This document shows positions 15,951-31,240 of a stretch of 64,000 nt of DNA, one piece after another. This DNA is from Mastigias papua (Eukaryota > Cnidaria > Scyphozoa > Rhizostomeae > Mastigiidae). Numbering within the stretch: the stretch's first letter is position 1; the number at the start of each line of letters is the position of its first letter. The position numbers and the translations under genes are program-made. The notes below the pieces were generated by a model that did not search any database, had not been told where the DNA came from, and worked only from the letters and a program-made list of their open reading frames with translations. The stretch spans positions 14,994,813-15,058,812 of the forward strand of contig OZ025278.1 of NCBI GenBank assembly GCA_964019165.1, read 5' to 3'.

Positions 15951-18900
15951 TTGGCCAAAAATGGCTCATTTTCATCACTTTTCACTCTGCAATCAAAATC
16001 AATCAATTTCAAGTGTTGTCATGTGTGGCTCATTTTTGGGCAAAATACCAAGGATATAGCCCTCCTTTTTGGCCAAAAATGGCTCATTTTCATCACTTTT
16101 CAATCTGCAATCAAAATCAATCAATTTCAATTTTTGTCATTTTTGGCTCATTTTTGGGCAAAATACCAAGGCTATAGCCTTACTTCTTGGCCAAAAATGG
16201 CTCAATTTCATCAGTTTTCAATCTGCAATCAAACTCAATCAATTTCAATTTTGGTCATTTTTGGCTCATTTGTGGGCAACATACCAAGTCTATAGCCTTA
16301 CATTTTGGCCAAACATGGCTCATTTTCATCACTTTTCAATCTGTAATCAAAATCAATCAATTTCAATTTTGGTCATTTTTGGCTCATTTTTGGGCACACT
16401 ACCAAGGCTATAGCCTTACTTTTTGGCCAAAAATGGCTCATTTTCATCACTTTTCAATCTGCAATCAAAATCAATCAATTTCAAGTGTGGTCATTTTTGG
16501 CTCATTTTTGGGCAAAATACCAAGGCTATAGCCTTACTTTTTGGCCAAAACTGGCTCAGTTTCATCACTTTTCAATCTGCAATCAAAATCAATCAATTTC
16601 AAGTGTTGTCATGTGTGGCTCATTTTTGGGCAAAATACCAAGGCTATAGCCCTCCTTTTTGGCCAAAAATGGCTCATTTTCATCACTTGTCAATATGCAA
16701 TCAAAATCAATCAATGTCAAGTGTGGTCATTTTTGGCTCATTTTTGGGCAAAATACCAAGGCTATAGCCTTACGTTTTGGCCACAAATGGCTCATTTTCA
16801 TCACTTTTCAATCTGCAATCAAAATCAATCAATTTCAAGTGTGGTCATGTTTGGCTCATTTTTGGGCAAAATACCAAGGCTATAGCCTAACTTTTTGGCC
16901 AAAAATGGCTCATTTTCATCACTTTTCAATCTGCAATCAACATCAATCAATGTCAAGTGTGGTCATGTTTGGCTCATTTTTGGGCAAAATACCAAGGCTA
17001 TAGCCTTACTTCTTGGCCAAAAATGGCTCAATTTCATCAGTTTTCAATCTGCAATCAAACTCAATCAATTTCAATTTTGGTCATTTTTGGCTCATTTGTG
17101 GGCAACATACCAAGTCTATAGCCTTACATTTTGGCCAAACATGGCTCATTTTCATCACTTTTCAATCTGTAATGAAAATCAATCAATTTCAATTTTGGTC
17201 ATTTTTGGCTCATTTTTGGGCACACTACCAAGGCTATAGCCTTACTTTTTGGCCAAAAATGGCTCATTTTCATCACTTTTCAATCTGCAATCAAAATCAA
17301 TCAATTTCAAGTGTGGTCATTTTTGGCTCATTTTTGGGCAAAATACCAAGGCTATAGCCTTACTTTTTGGCCAAAACTGGCTCAGTTTCATCACTTTTCA
17401 ATCTGCAATCAAAATCAATCAATTTCAAGTGTTGTCATGTGTGGCTCATTTTTGGGCAAAATACCAAGGCTATAGCCCTCCTTTTTGGCCAAAAATGGCT
17501 CATTTTCATCACTTGTCAATATGCAATCAAAATCAATCAATGTCAAGTGTGGTCATTTTTGGCTCATTTTTGGGCAAAATACCAAGGCTATAGCCTTACG
17601 TTTTGGCCACAAATGGCTCATTTTCATCACTTTTCAATCTGCAATCAAAATCAATCAATTTCAAGTGTGGTCATGTTTGGCTCATTTTTGGGCAAAATAC
17701 CAAGGCTATAGCCTTACTTTTTGGCCAAAAATGGCTCATTTTCATCACTTTTCAATCTGCAATCAACATCAATCAATGTCAAGTGTGGTCATGTTTGGCT
17801 CATTTTTGGGCAAAATACCAAGGCTATAGCCTTACTGTTTGGCCAAAAATGGCTCATTTTCATCAGTTTTCAATCTGCAATCAAACTCAATCAAATTCAC
17901 TTTTTGTCATTTTTGGCTCATTTTTGGGCAAAATACCAAGGCTATAGCCTTACTGTTTGGCCAAAAATGGCTCATTTTCATCACTTTTCAATCTGCAATC
18001 AAAATCAATCAATTTCAAGTGTTGTCATGTGTGGCTCATTTTTGGGCAAAATACCAAGGCTATAGCCCTCCTTTTTGGCCAAAAATGGCTCATTTTCATC
18101 ACTTGTCAATATGCAATCAAAATCAATCAATGTCAAGTGTGGTCATTTTTGGCTCATTTTTGGGCAAAATACCAAGGCTATAGCCTTACGTTTTGGCCAC
18201 AAATGGCTCATTTTCATCACTTTTCAATCTGCAATCAAAATCAATCAATTTCAAGTGTGGTCATGTTTGGCTCATTTTTGGGCAAAATACCAAGGCTATA
18301 GCCTAACTTTTTGGCCAAAAATGGCTCATTTTCATCACTTTTCAATCTGCAATCAACATCAATCAATGTCAAGTGTGGTCATGTTTGGCTCATTTTTGGG
18401 CAAAATACCAAGGCTATAGCCTTACTTCTTGGCCAAAAATGGCTCAATTTCATCAGTTTTCAATCTGCAATCAAACTCAATCAATTTCAATTTTGGTCAT
18501 TTTTGGCTCATTTGTGGGCAACATACCAAGTCTATAGCCTTACATTTTGGCCAAACATGGCTCATTTTCATCACTTTTCAATCTGTAATCAAAATCAATC
18601 AATTTCAATTTTGGTCATTTTTGGCTCATTTTTGGGCACACTACCAAGGCTATAGCCTTACTTTTTGGCCAAAAATGGCTTATTTTCATCACTTTTCAAT
18701 CTGCAATCAAAATCAATCAATTTCAAGTGTGGTCATTTTTGGCTCATTTTTGGGCAAAATACCAAGGCTATAGCCTTACTTTTTGGCCAAAACTGGCTCA
18801 GTTTCATCACTTTTCAATCTGCAATCAAAATCAATCAATTTCAAGTGTTGTCATGTGTGGCTCATTTTTGGGCAAAATACCAAGGCTATAGCCCTCCTTT

Positions 18901-21900
18901 TTGGCCAAAAATGGCTCATTTTCATCACTTGTCAATATGCAATCAAAATCAATCAATGTCAAGTGTGGTCATTTTTGGCTCATTTTTGGGCAAAATACCA
19001 AGGCTATAGCCTTACGTTTTGGCCACAAATGGCTCATTTTCATCACTTTTCAATCTGCAATCAAAATCAATCAATTTCAAGTGTGGTCATGTTTGGCTCA
19101 TTTTTGGGCAAAATACCAAGGCTATAGCCTTACTTTTTGGCCAAAAATGGCTCATTTTCATCACTTTTCAATCTGCAATCAACATCAATCAATGTCAAGT
19201 GTGGTCATGTTTGGCTCATTTTTGGGCAAAATACCAAGGCTATAGCCTTACTGTTTGGCCAAAAATGGCTCATTTTCATCAGTTTTCAATCTGCAATCAA
19301 ACTCAATCAATTTCAATTTTGGTCATTTTTGGCTCATTTGTGGGCAACATACCAAGTCTATAGCCTTACATTTTGGCCAAACATGGCTCATTTTCATCAC
19401 TTTTCAATCTGTAATCAAAATCAATCAATTTCAATTTTGGTCATTTTTGGCTCATTTTTGGGCACACTACCAAGGCTATAGCCTTACTTTTTGGCCAAAA
19501 ATGGCTTATTTTCATCACTTTTCAATCTGCAATCAAAATCAATCAATTTCAAGTGTGGTCATTTTTGGCTCATTTTTGGGCAAAATACCAAGGCTATAGC
19601 CTTACTTTTTGGCCAAAACTGGCTCAGTTTCATCACTTTTCAATCTGCAATCAAAATCAATCAATTTCAAGTGTTGTCATGTGTGGCTCATTTTTGGGCA
19701 AAATACCAAGGCTATAGCCCTCCTTTTTGGCCAAAAATGGCTCATTTTCATCACTTGTCAATATGCAATCAAAATCAATCAATGTCAAGTGTGGTCATTT
19801 TTGGCTCATTTTTGGGCAAAATACCAAGGCTATAGCCTTACGTTTTGGCCACAAATGGCTCATTTTCATCACTTTTCAATCTGCAATCAAAATCAATCAA
19901 TTTCAAGTGTGGTCATGTTTGGCTCATTTTTGGGCAAAATACCAAGGCTATAGCCTTACTTTTTGGCCAAAAATGGCTCATTTTCATCACTTTTCAATCT
20001 GCAATCAACATCAATCAATGTCAAGTGTGGTCATGTTTGGCTCATTTTTGGGCAAAATACCAAGGCTATAGCCTTACTGTTTGGCCAAAAATGGCTCATT
20101 TTCATCAGTTTTCAATCTGCAATCAAACTCAATCAAATTCACTTTTTGTCATTTTTGGCTCATTTTTGGGCAAAATACCAAGGCTATAGCCTTACTGTTT
20201 GGCCAAAAATGGCTCATTTTCATCACTTTTCAATCTGCAATCAAAATCAATCAATTTCAAGTGTTGTCATGTGTGGCTCATTTTGGGCAAACTACCATGG
20301 ATATAGCCATACTTTTTGGCCAAAAATGGCTCATTTTCATCACTTGTCAATATGCAATCAAAATCAATCAATGTCAAGTGTGGTCATTTTTGGCTCATGT
20401 TTGGGCAAAATACCAAGGCTATAGCCTTACTTTTTGGCCAAAAATGGCTCATTTTCATCACTTTTCAATCTGCAAACAAAATCAATCAATGTCAATTTTG
20501 GTCATTTTTGGCTCATTTTTGGGCAAAATACCAAGGCTATAGCCTTATTTTTTGGCCACAAATGGCTCATTTTCATCACTTTTCAATCTGGAAACAAAAT
20601 CAATCAATTTCAAGTGTGGTCAGTTGTGGCTCATTTGTGGGCAAAATACCAAGGATATAGCCCTCCTTTTTGGCCAAAAATGGCTCATTTTCATCACTTG
20701 TCAATATGCAATCAAAATCAATCAATGTCAAGTGTGGTCATTTTTGGCTCATTTTTGGGCAAAATACCAAGGCTATAGCCTTACTTTTTGGCCACAAATG
20801 GCTCATTTTCATCACTTTTCAATCTGCAATCAAAATCAATCAATTTCAAGTGTGGTCATTTGTGGCTCATTTTTGGGCAAAATACCAAGGCTATAGCCTT
20901 ACTTTTTGGCCACAAATGGCTCATTTTCATCAGTTTTCAATCTGCAATCAAACTCAATCAATTTCAATTTTGGTCATTTTTGGCTCATTTTTGGGGAAAC
21001 TACCAAGGCTATAGCCTTACTTTTTGGCCAAAAATGGCTCATTTTCATCACTTTTCACTCTGCAATCAAAATCAATCAATTTCAAGTGTTGTCATGTGTG
21101 GCTCATTTTTGGGCAAAATACCAAGGATATAGCCCTCCTTTTTGGCCAAAAATGGCTCATTTTCATCACTTGTCAATCTGCAATCAAAATCAATCAATTT
21201 CAATTTTTGTCATTTTTGGCTCATTTTTGGGCAAAATACCAAGGCTATAGCCTTACTTCTTGGCCAAAAATGGCTCAATTTCATCAGTTTTCAATCTGCA
21301 ATCAAACTCAATCAATTTCAATTTTGGTCATTTTTGGCTCATTTGTGGGCAACATACCAAGTCTATAGCCTTACATTTTGGCCAAACATGGCTCATTTTC
21401 ATCACTTTTCAATCTGTAATCAAAATCAATCAATTTCAATTTTGGTCATTTTTGGCTCATTTTTGGGCACACTACCAAGGCTATAGCCTTACTTTTTGGC
21501 CAAAAATGGCTCATTTTCATCACTTTTCAATCTGCAATCAAAATCAATCAATTTCAAGTGTGGTCATTTTTGGCTCATTTTTGGGCAAAATACCAAGGCT
21601 ATAGCCTTACTTTTTGGCCAAAACTGGCTCAGTTTCATCACTTTTCAATCTGCAATCAAAATCAATCAATTTCAAGTGTTGTCATGTGTGGCTCATTTTT
21701 GGGCAAAATACCAAGGCTATAGCCCTCCTTTTTGGCCAAAAATGGCTCATTTTCATCACTTGTCAATATGCAATCAAAATCAATCAATGTCAAGTGTGGT
21801 CATTTTTGGCTCATTTTTGGGCAAAATACCAAGGCTATAGCCTTACTTTTTGGCCACAAATGGCTCATTTTCATCACTTTTCAATCTGCAATCAAAATCA

Positions 21901-24080
21901 ATCAATTTCAAGTGTGGTCATTTGTGGCTCATTTTTGGGCAAAATACCAAGGCTATAGCCTTACTTTTTGGCCACAAATGGCTCATTTTCATCAGTTTTC
22001 AATCTGCAATCAAACTCAATCAATTTCAATTTTGGTCATTTTTGGCTCATTTTTGGGCAAACTACCAAGGCTATAGCCTTACTTTTTGGCCAAAAATGGC
22101 TCATTTTCATCACTTTTCACTCTGCAATCAAAATCAATCAATTTCAAGTGTTGTCATGTGTGGCTCATTTTTGGGCAAAATACCAAGGATATAGCCCTCC
22201 TTTTTGGCCAAAAATGGCTCATTTTCATCACTTGTCAATCTGCAATCAAAATCAATCAATTTCAATTTTTGTCATGTGTGGCTCATTTTTGGGCAAAATA
22301 CCAAGGCTATAGCCTTACTTCTTGGCCAAAAATGGCTCAATTTCATCAGTTTTCAATCTGCAATCAAACTCAATCAATTTCAATTTTGGTCATTTTTGGC
22401 TCATTTGTGGGCAACATACCAAGTCTATAGCCTTACATTTTGGTCAAACATGGCTCATTTTCATCACTTTTCAATCTGTAATCAAAATCAATCAATTTCA
22501 ATTTTGGTCATTTTTGGCTCATTTTTGGGCACACTACCAAGGCTATAGCCTTACTTTTTGGCCAAAAATGGCTCATTTTCATCACTTTTCAATCTGCAAT
22601 CAAAATCAATCAATTTCAAGTGTGGTCATTTTTGGCTCATTTTTGGGCAAAATACCAAGGCTATAGCCTTACTTTTTGGCCAAAACTGGCTCAGTTTCAT
22701 CACTTTTCAATCTGCAATCAAAATCAATCAATTTCAAGTGTTGTCATGTGTGGCTCATTTTTGGGCAAAATACCAAGGCTATAGCCCTCCTTTTTGGCCA
22801 AAAATGGCTCATTTTCATCACTTGTCAATATGCAATCAAAATCAATCAATGTCAAGTGTGGTCATTTTTGGCTCATTTTTGGGCAAAATACCAAGGCTAT
22901 AGCCTTACGTTTTGGCCACAAATGGCTCATTGTCATCACTTGTCAATCTGCAATCAAAATCAATCAATTTCAAGTGTGGTCATGTTTGGCTCATTTTTGG
23001 GCAAAATACCAAGGCTATAGCCTTACTTTTTGGCCAAAAATGGCTCATTTTCATCACTTTTCAATCTGCAATCAACATCAATCAATGTCAAGTGTGGTCA
23101 TGTTTGGCTCATTTTTGGGCAAAATACCAAGGCTATAGCCTTACTGTTTGGCCAAAAATGGCTCATTTTCATCAGTTTTCAATCTGCAATCAAACTCAAT
23201 CAAATTCACTTTTTGTCATTTTTGGCTCATTTTTGGGCAAAATACCAAGGCTATAGCCTTACTTTTTGGCCAAAAATGGCTCATTTTCATCACTTTTCAA
23301 TCTGCAATCAAAATCAATCAATTTCAAGTGTTGTCATGTGTGGCTCATTTTGGGCAAACTACCATGGATATAGCCATACTTTTTGGCCAAAAATGGCTCA
23401 TTTTCATCACTTGTCAATATGCAATCAAAATCAATCAATGTCAAGTGTGGTCATTTTTGGCTCATGTTTGGGCAAAATACCAAGGCTATAGCCTTACTTT
23501 TTGGCCAAAAATGGCTCATTTTCATCACTTTTCAATCTGCAAACAAAATCAATCAATGTCAATTTTGGTCATTTTTGGCTCATTTTTGGGCAAAATACCA
23601 AGGATATAGCCCTCCTTTTTGGCCAAAAATGGCTCATTTTCATCACTTGTCAATATGCAATCAAAATCAATCAATGTCAAGTGTTGTCATTTTTGGCTCA
23701 TTTGTGGGCAAAATACCAAGTCTATAGCCTTACATTTTGGCCAAAATTGGCTCATTTTCATCACTTTTCAATCTGCAATCAAACTCAATCAATGTCAATT
23801 TTGGTGATGTTTGGCTCATTTTTGGGGAAACTACCAAGTCTATAGCCTTACAGTTTGGCCAAAAATGGCTCATTTTCATCACTTGTCAATCTGCAATCAA
23901 ACTCAATCAATTTCAATTTTGGTCATTTTGGCTCAATTTTGGGCAAAATACCAAGGCTATAGCCTTACTTTTTGGCCACAACTGGCGCATTTTCATCACT
24001 TTTCAATCTGTAATCAAAATCAATCAATTTCAATTTTGGTCAGTTTTGGCTCATTTTTGGGCAACATACCAAGGCAATAG
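15951..24080. repeat. Higher-order repeats of 7, 9, 12 and 17 units
   Basis: One marker unit appears at 16423, 17249, 18665, 19491, 21496 and 22558. The spacings are 826 (7 units), 1416 (12), 826 (7), 2005 (17 minus 1 bp) and 1062 (9). A second marker set at 10998-11234 in the previous block returns almost unchanged at 20316-20552, so blocks have also been copied over about 9.3 kb. Confidence 0.85.
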
Positions 24081-24325
24081 CCCTCCTTGTTGGCCAAAAA
24101 TGGCTCATTTTTCTCAGTGTTCAATCTGCAATCAAAATCAATCAATTTCAATTTTGGTCATTTTTGGCTCATTTTTGGGCAAAATACCAAGACTATAGCC
24201 TTACTTTTTGGCCAATAATGGCTCATTTTCATCACTTGTCAATCTGCAATCAAAATCAATCAATTTCAATTTTGGTCATTGTTGGCTCATTTGTGGGCAA
24301 AATACCAAGGCCATAGCCTTACCTT

Positions 24326-27300
24326 TTGGCCAAAAATGGCTCTTTTTTATCACTTTTCAATCTGCAATCAAAATCATTCAATTTCAAGTGTGGTCATTTT
24401 TGGCTCATTTTTGGGCAAAATACCAAGGCTATAGCCTTACTTTTTGGCCACAAATGGCTCATTTTCATCAGTTTTCAATCTGCAATCAAACTCAATCAAT
24501 TTCACTTTTGGTCATGTTTGGCTCATTTTTGGGCAAAATACCAAGGCTATAGCCTTACTTTTTGGCCAAAAATGGCTCATTTTCATAACTTTTCAATCTG
24601 CAATCAAAATCAATCAATTTCAAGTGTGGTCATTTTCGGGCAAAATACCAAGGCTATAGCCCTCCTTTTTGGCCAAAAATGGCTCATTTTCATCAGTTTT
24701 CAATCTGCAATCAAACTCAATCAATTTCAAGTGTTGTCATGTGTGGCTCATTTTTGAGCAAGATACCAAGGCTATAGCCCTCGCTGTTGGCCAAAAATGG
24801 CTCATTTAACTCAGTGTTCAATCTGCAATCAAACTCAATCAATTTCAATTTTGGTCATTTTTGGCTCATTTGTGTGCAAAATACCAAGGCTATAGCCCTC
24901 CATTTTGGCCAAAACTGGCTCATTTTCATCACTTTTCAATCTGTAATCAAAATCAATCAATTTCAATTTTGGTCAGTTTTGGCTCATTTTTGGGCAACAT
25001 ACCAAGGCTATAGCCTTACTTTTTGGCCAACAATGGCTCATTGTCATCACTGTTCAATCTGCAATCAAAATCAATCAATTTCAAGTGTGGTCATTTTCGG
25101 GTAAAATACCAAGGCTATAGCCCTCCTTTTTGGTCAAAAATGGCTCATTTTCATCAGTTTTCAATCTGCAATCAAACTCAATCAATTTCAATTTTGGTCA
25201 TTTCTGGCTCATGTTTGGGCAAAATATCAAGGCTATAGCCTTACTTTTTGGCCAAAAATGGCTCATTTTCATCACTTTTCAATCTGCAAACAAAATCAAT
25301 CAATTTCAATTTTGGTCATTTTTGGCTCATGTTTGGGCAAAATACCAAGGCTATAGCCTTACTTTTTGGCCAAAAATGGCTGATTTTCATCACTTTTCAA
25401 TCAGCAATCAAACTCAATCAATTTCAAGTGTTGTCATGTGTGGCTCATTTTTGGGCAAAATACCAAGGCTATAGCCCTCCCTGTTGGCCACAAATGGCTC
25501 ATTTAACTCAGTGTTCAATCTGCAATCAAAATCAATCAATTTCAATTTTGTTCATTTTTGGCTCATTTGTGTGCAAAATACCAAGGCTATAGCCCTCCTT
25601 TTTGGCCAAAAATGGCGCATTTTCCTCAGTGTTCAATATGCAATCAAAATCAATCAATTTCAATTTTGGTCAGTTTTGGCTCATTTTTGGGCAAAATACC
25701 AAGGCTATAGCCTTACTTTTTGGCCAAAAATGGCTCATTTTCATCACTTTTCAATCTGCAATCAAAATCAATCAATTTCAATTTTGGTCATTTTTGGCTC
25801 ATTTGTGGGCAAAATACCAAGGCTATAGCCTTACCTTTTGGCCAAAAATGGCTCTTTTTTATCACTTTTCAATCTGCAATCAAAATCAATCAATTTCAAT
25901 TTTGGTCATTTTTGGCTCATTTTTGGGCAAAATACCAAGGCTATAGCCTTACTTTTTGGCCACAAATGGCTCATTTTCATCAGTTTTCAATCTGCAATCA
26001 AACTCAATCAATTTCACTTTTGGTCATGTTTGGCTCATTTTTGGGCAAAATACCAAGGCTATAGCCTTACTTTTTGGCCAAAAATGGCTCATTTTCATCA
26101 CTTTTCAATCTGCAATCAAAATCAATCAATTTCAAGTGTGGTCATTTTCGGGCAAAATACCAAGGCTATAGCCCTCCTTTTTGGCCAAAAATGGCTCATT
26201 TTCATCAGTTTTCAATCTGCAATCAAACTCAATCAATTTCAAGTGTTGTCATGTGTGGCTCATTTGTGAGCAAGATACCAAGGCTATAGCCCTCGCTGTT
26301 GGCCAAAAATGGCTCATTTAACTCAGTGTTCAATCTGCAATCAAACTCAATCAATTTCAATTTTGGTCATTTTTGGCTCATTTGTGTGCAAAATACCAAG
26401 GCTATAGCCCTCCATTTTGGCCAAAACTGGCTCATTTTCATCACTTTTCAATCTGTAATCAAAATCAATCAATTTCAATTTTGGTCAGTTTTGGCTCATT
26501 TTTGGGCAACATACCAAGGCTATAGCCTTACTTTTTGGCCAACAATGGCTCATTGTCATCACTGTTCAATCTGCAATCAAAATCAATCAATTTCAAGTGT
26601 GGTCATTTTCGGGTAAAATACCAAGGCTATAGCCCTCCTTTTTGGTCAAAAATGGCTCATTTTCATCAGTTTTCAATCTGCAATCAAACTCAATCAATTT
26701 CAATTTTGGTCATTTCTGGCTCATGTTTGGGCAAAATATCAAGGCTATAGCCTTACTTTTTGGCCAAAAATGGCTCATTTTCATCACTTTTCAATCTGCA
26801 AACAAAATCAATCAATTTCAATTTTGGTCATTTTTGGCTCATGTTTGGGCAAAATACCAAGGCTATAGCCTTACTTTTTGGCCAAAAATGGCTGATTTTC
26901 ATCACTTTTCAATCAGCAATCAAACTCAATCAATTTCAAGTGTTGTCATGTGTGGCTCATTTTTGGGCAAAATACCAAGGCTATAGCCCTCCCTGTTGGC
27001 CAAAAATGGCTCATTTAACTCAGTGTTCAATCTGCAATCAAAATCAATCAATTTCAATTTTGTTCATTTTTGGCTCATTTGTGTGCAAAATACCAAGGCT
27101 ATAGCCCTCCTTTTTGGCCAAAAATGGCGCATTTTCCTCAGTGTTCAATATGCAATCAAAATCAATCAATTTCAATTTTGGTCAGTTTTGGCTCATTTTT
27201 GGGCAAAATACCAAGGGTATAGCCTTACTTTTCGGCCAAAAATGCCTCATTTTCATCACTTTTCAATCTGCAATCAAAATCAATCAATTTCAATTTTGGT

Positions 27301-27920
27301 GATTTTTGGCTCATTTGTGGGCAAAATACCAAGGCTATAGCCCTCCTTTTTGGCCAAAAATGGCGCATTTTCCTCAGTGTTCAATATGCAATCAAAATCA
27401 ATCAATTTCAATTTTGGTCAGTTTTGGCTCATTTTTGGGCAAAATACCAAGGCTATAGCCTTACTTTTTGGCCAAAAATGGCTCATTTTCATCACTTTTC
27501 AATCTGCAATCAAAATCAATCAATTTCAATTTTGGTCATTTTTGGCTCATTTGTGGGCAAAATACCAAGGCTATAGCCTTACCTTTTGGCCAAAAATGGC
27601 TCTTTTTTATCACTTTTCAATCTGCAATCAAAATCAATCAATTTCAATTTTGGTCATTTTTGGCTCATTTTTGGGCAAAATACCAAGGCTATAGCCTTAC
27701 TTTTTGGCCACAAATGGCTCATTTTCATCAGTTTTCAATCTGCAATCAAACTCAATCAATTTCACTTTTGGTCATTTTTGGCTCATTTGTGGGCAAAATA
27801 CCAAGGCTATAGCCTTACTTTTTGGCCACAAATGGCTCATTTTCATCACTTTTCAATCTGCAATCAAAATCAATCAATTTCAAGTGTGGTCATTTTCGGG
27901 TAAAATACCAAGGCTATAGC
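24326..27920. repeat. 1512-bp higher-order repeat with 107-bp short units
   Basis: Units at 24326, 24787, 25130, 25248 and 25484 recur at 25838, 26299, 26642, 26760 and 26996, 1512 bp later. This equals 11 x 118 plus 2 x 107. The 107-bp units (around 24625, 25090, 26135, 26600 and 27890) lack exactly 11 bp, one copy of the internal CATTTTTGG duplication. Confidence 0.9.
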
Positions 27921-29229
27921 CCTCCTTTTTGGTCAAAAATGGCTCATTTTCATCACCTGTCAATAAGCAATCAAAATCAATCAATTTCAAGTGTGGTCAT
28001 TTTTGGCTCATTTTTGGGCAAAATACCAAGGCTATAGCCCTCCTGGTTGGCCAAAAATGGCTCATTTTCATCACTTGTCAATATGCAATCAAAATCAATC
28101 AATGTCAAGTGTGGTCAGTTTTGGCTCATTTTTGGGCAAAATACCAAGGCTATAGCCTTACTTTTTGGCCACAAATGGCTCATTTTCATCACTTTTCAAT
28201 CTGCAATCAAAATCAATCAATTTCAAGTGTGGTCAGCTTTGGCTCATTTGTGGGCAAAATACCAAGGATATAGCCTTACTTTTTGGCCAAAAATGGCTCA
28301 TTGTCATCACTTGTCAATATGCAATCAAAATCAATCAATGTCAAGTGTTGTCATTTTTGGCTCATTTTTGGGCAAAATACCAAGTCTATAGCCTTACATT
28401 TTGGCCAAAAATGGCTCATTTTCATCACTTTTCAATCTGCAATCAAACTCAATCAATTTCAAGTGTTGTCATGTGTGGCTCATTTTTGGGCAAAATACCA
28501 AGGCTATAGCCCTCCCTGTTGGCCAAAAATGGCTCAGTTAACTCAGTGTTCAATCTGCAATCAAAATCAATCAAGTTCAATTTTGTTCATTTTTGGCTCA
28601 TTTGTGTGCAAAATACCAAGGCTATAGCCCTCCTTTTTGGCCAAAAATGGCGCATTTTCCTCAGTGTTCAATATGCAATCAAAATCAATCAATGTCAATT
28701 TTGGTCAGTTTTGGCTCCTTTTTGGGCAAAATACCAAGGGTATAGCCTTACTTTTTGGCCAAAAATGCCTCATTTTCATCACTTTTCAATCTGCAATCAA
28801 AATCAATCAATTTCACTTTTGGTCATTTTTGGCTCATTTTTGGGCAAAATACCAAGGCTATAGCCTTACTTTGTGGGCAAAAATGGCTCATTTTCATCAC
28901 TTTTCAATCTGCAATCAAAATCAATCAATTTCTATTTTGGTCATTTTTGGCTCTCGTTTTTGGGCAAAATACCAAGGCTATAGCCTTACTTTTCGGCCAA
29001 AAATGGCTCATTTTCATCAGTTTTCAATCTGCAATCAAACTCAATCAATTTCAATTTTGGTCATTTTTGGCTCATTTGTGGGCAAAATACCAAGGCTATA
29101 GCCTTACTTTTTGGCCAAAAAATGGCTCATTTTCATCACTTTTCAATCTGCAAACAAAATCAATCAATTTCAATTTTGGTCATTTTTGGCTCATTTTTGG
29201 GCAAAATACCACGTCTATAGCCTTACGTT

Positions 29230-31240
29230 TTGGCCACAAATGGCTCATTTTCATCACTTTTCAATCTGCAATCAAAATCAATCAATTTCAAGTGTGGTCA
29301 GCTTTGGCTCATTTGTGGGCAAAATACCAAGGATATAGCCCTCCTTTTTGGCCAAAAATGGCTCATTGTCATCACTTGTCAATATGCACTCAAAATCAAT
29401 CAATGTCAAGTGTTGTCATTTTTGGCTCATTTGTGGGCAAAATACCAAGTCTATAGCCTTACATTTTGGCCAAAAATGGCTCATTTTCATCACTTTTCAA
29501 TCGGTAATCAAAATCAATCAATTTCAATTTTGGTCATTTTTGGCTCATTTTTGGGCAAACTACCAAGGCTATAGCCTTACTTTGTGGGCAAAAATGGCTC
29601 ATTTTCATCACTTTTCAATCTGCAATCAAAATCAATCAATTTCAATTTTGGTCATTTTTGGCTCTCGTGTTTGGGCAAAATACCAAGGCTATAGCCTTAC
29701 TTTTCGGCCAAAAATGGCTCATTTTCATCAGTTTTCAATCTGCAATCAAACTCAATCAATTTCAATTTTGGTCATTTTTGGCTCAGTTTTGGGCAAAATA
29801 CCAAGGGTATAGCCTTACTTTTTGGCCAAAAATGCCTCATTTTCATCACTTTTCAATCTGCAATCAAAATCAATCAATTTCACTTTTGGTCATTTTTGGC
29901 TCATTTTTGGGCGAAATACCAAGGCTATAGCCTTACTTTGTGGGCAAAAATGGCTCATTTTCATCACTTTTCAATCTGCAATCAAAATCAATCAATTTCA
30001 ATTTTGGTCATTTTTGGCTCTCGTTTTTGGGCAAAATACCAAGGCTATAGCCTTACTTTTCGGCCAAAATTGGCTCATTTTCATCAGTTTTCAATCTGCA
30101 ATCAAACTCAATCAATTTCAAGTTTGGTCATTTTTGGCTCATTTGTGGGCAAAATACCAAGGCTATAGCCTTACTTTTTGGCCAAAAATGGCTCATTTTC
30201 ATCACTTTTCAATCTGCAAACAAAATCAATCAATTTCAATTTTGGTCATTTTTGGCTCATTTTTGGGCAAAATACCACGTCTATAGCCTTACGTTTTGGC
30301 CACAAATGGCTCATTTTCATCACTTTTCAATCTGCAATCAAAATCAATCAATTTCAAGTGTGGTCAGCTTTGGCTCATTTGTGGGCAAAATACCAAGGAT
30401 ATAGCCCTCCTTTTTGGCCAAAAATGGCTCATTGTCATCACTTGTCAATATGCACTCAAAATCAATCAATGTCAAGTGTTGTCATTTTTGGCTCATTTGT
30501 GGGCAAAATACCAAGTCTATAGCCTTACATTTTGGCCAAAAATGGCTCATTTTCATCACTTTTCAATCGGTAATCAAAATCAATCAATTTCAATTTTGGT
30601 CATTTTTGGCTCATTTTTGGGCAAACTACCAAGGCTATAGCCTTACTTTGTGGGCAAAAATGGATCATTTTCATCACTTTTCAATCTGCAATCAAAATCA
30701 ATCAATTTCAATTTTGGTCATTTTTGGCTCTCGTGTTTGGGCAAAATACCAAGGCTATAGCCTTACTTTTCGGCCAAAAATGGCTCATTTTCATCAGTTT
30801 TCAATCTGCAATCAAACTCAATCAATTTCAATTTTGGTCATTTTTGGCTCAGTTTTGGGCAAAATACCAAGGGTATAGCCTTACTTTTTGGCCAAAAATG
30901 CCTCATTTTCATCACTTTTCAATCTGCAATCAAAATCAATCAATATCACTTTTGGTCATTTTTGGCTCATTTTTGGGCAAAATACCAAGGCTATAGCCTT
31001 ACTTTGTGGGCAAAAATGGCTCATTTTCATCACTTTTCAATCTGCAATCAAAATCAATCAATTTCAATTTTGGTCATTTTTGGCTCTCGTTTTTTGGGCA
31101 AAATACCAAGGCTATAGCCTTACTTTTCGGCCAAAATTGGCTCATTTTCATCAGTTTTCAATCTGCAATCAAACTCAATCAATTTCAATTTTGGTCATTT
31201 TTGGCTCATTTGTGGGCAAAATACCAAGGATATAGCCTTA
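29230..31240. repeat. 1066-bp higher-order repeat with 120-bp units
   Basis: Units at 29230, 29348, 29658 and 29822 recur at 30296, 30414, 30724 and 30888, 1066 bp later, which is 9 x 118 plus 4. The extra bases come from two units in which GGCTCATTT is replaced by GGCTCTCGT, each about 2 bp longer (near 29664, 30017, 30728 and 31084). Confidence 0.85.
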
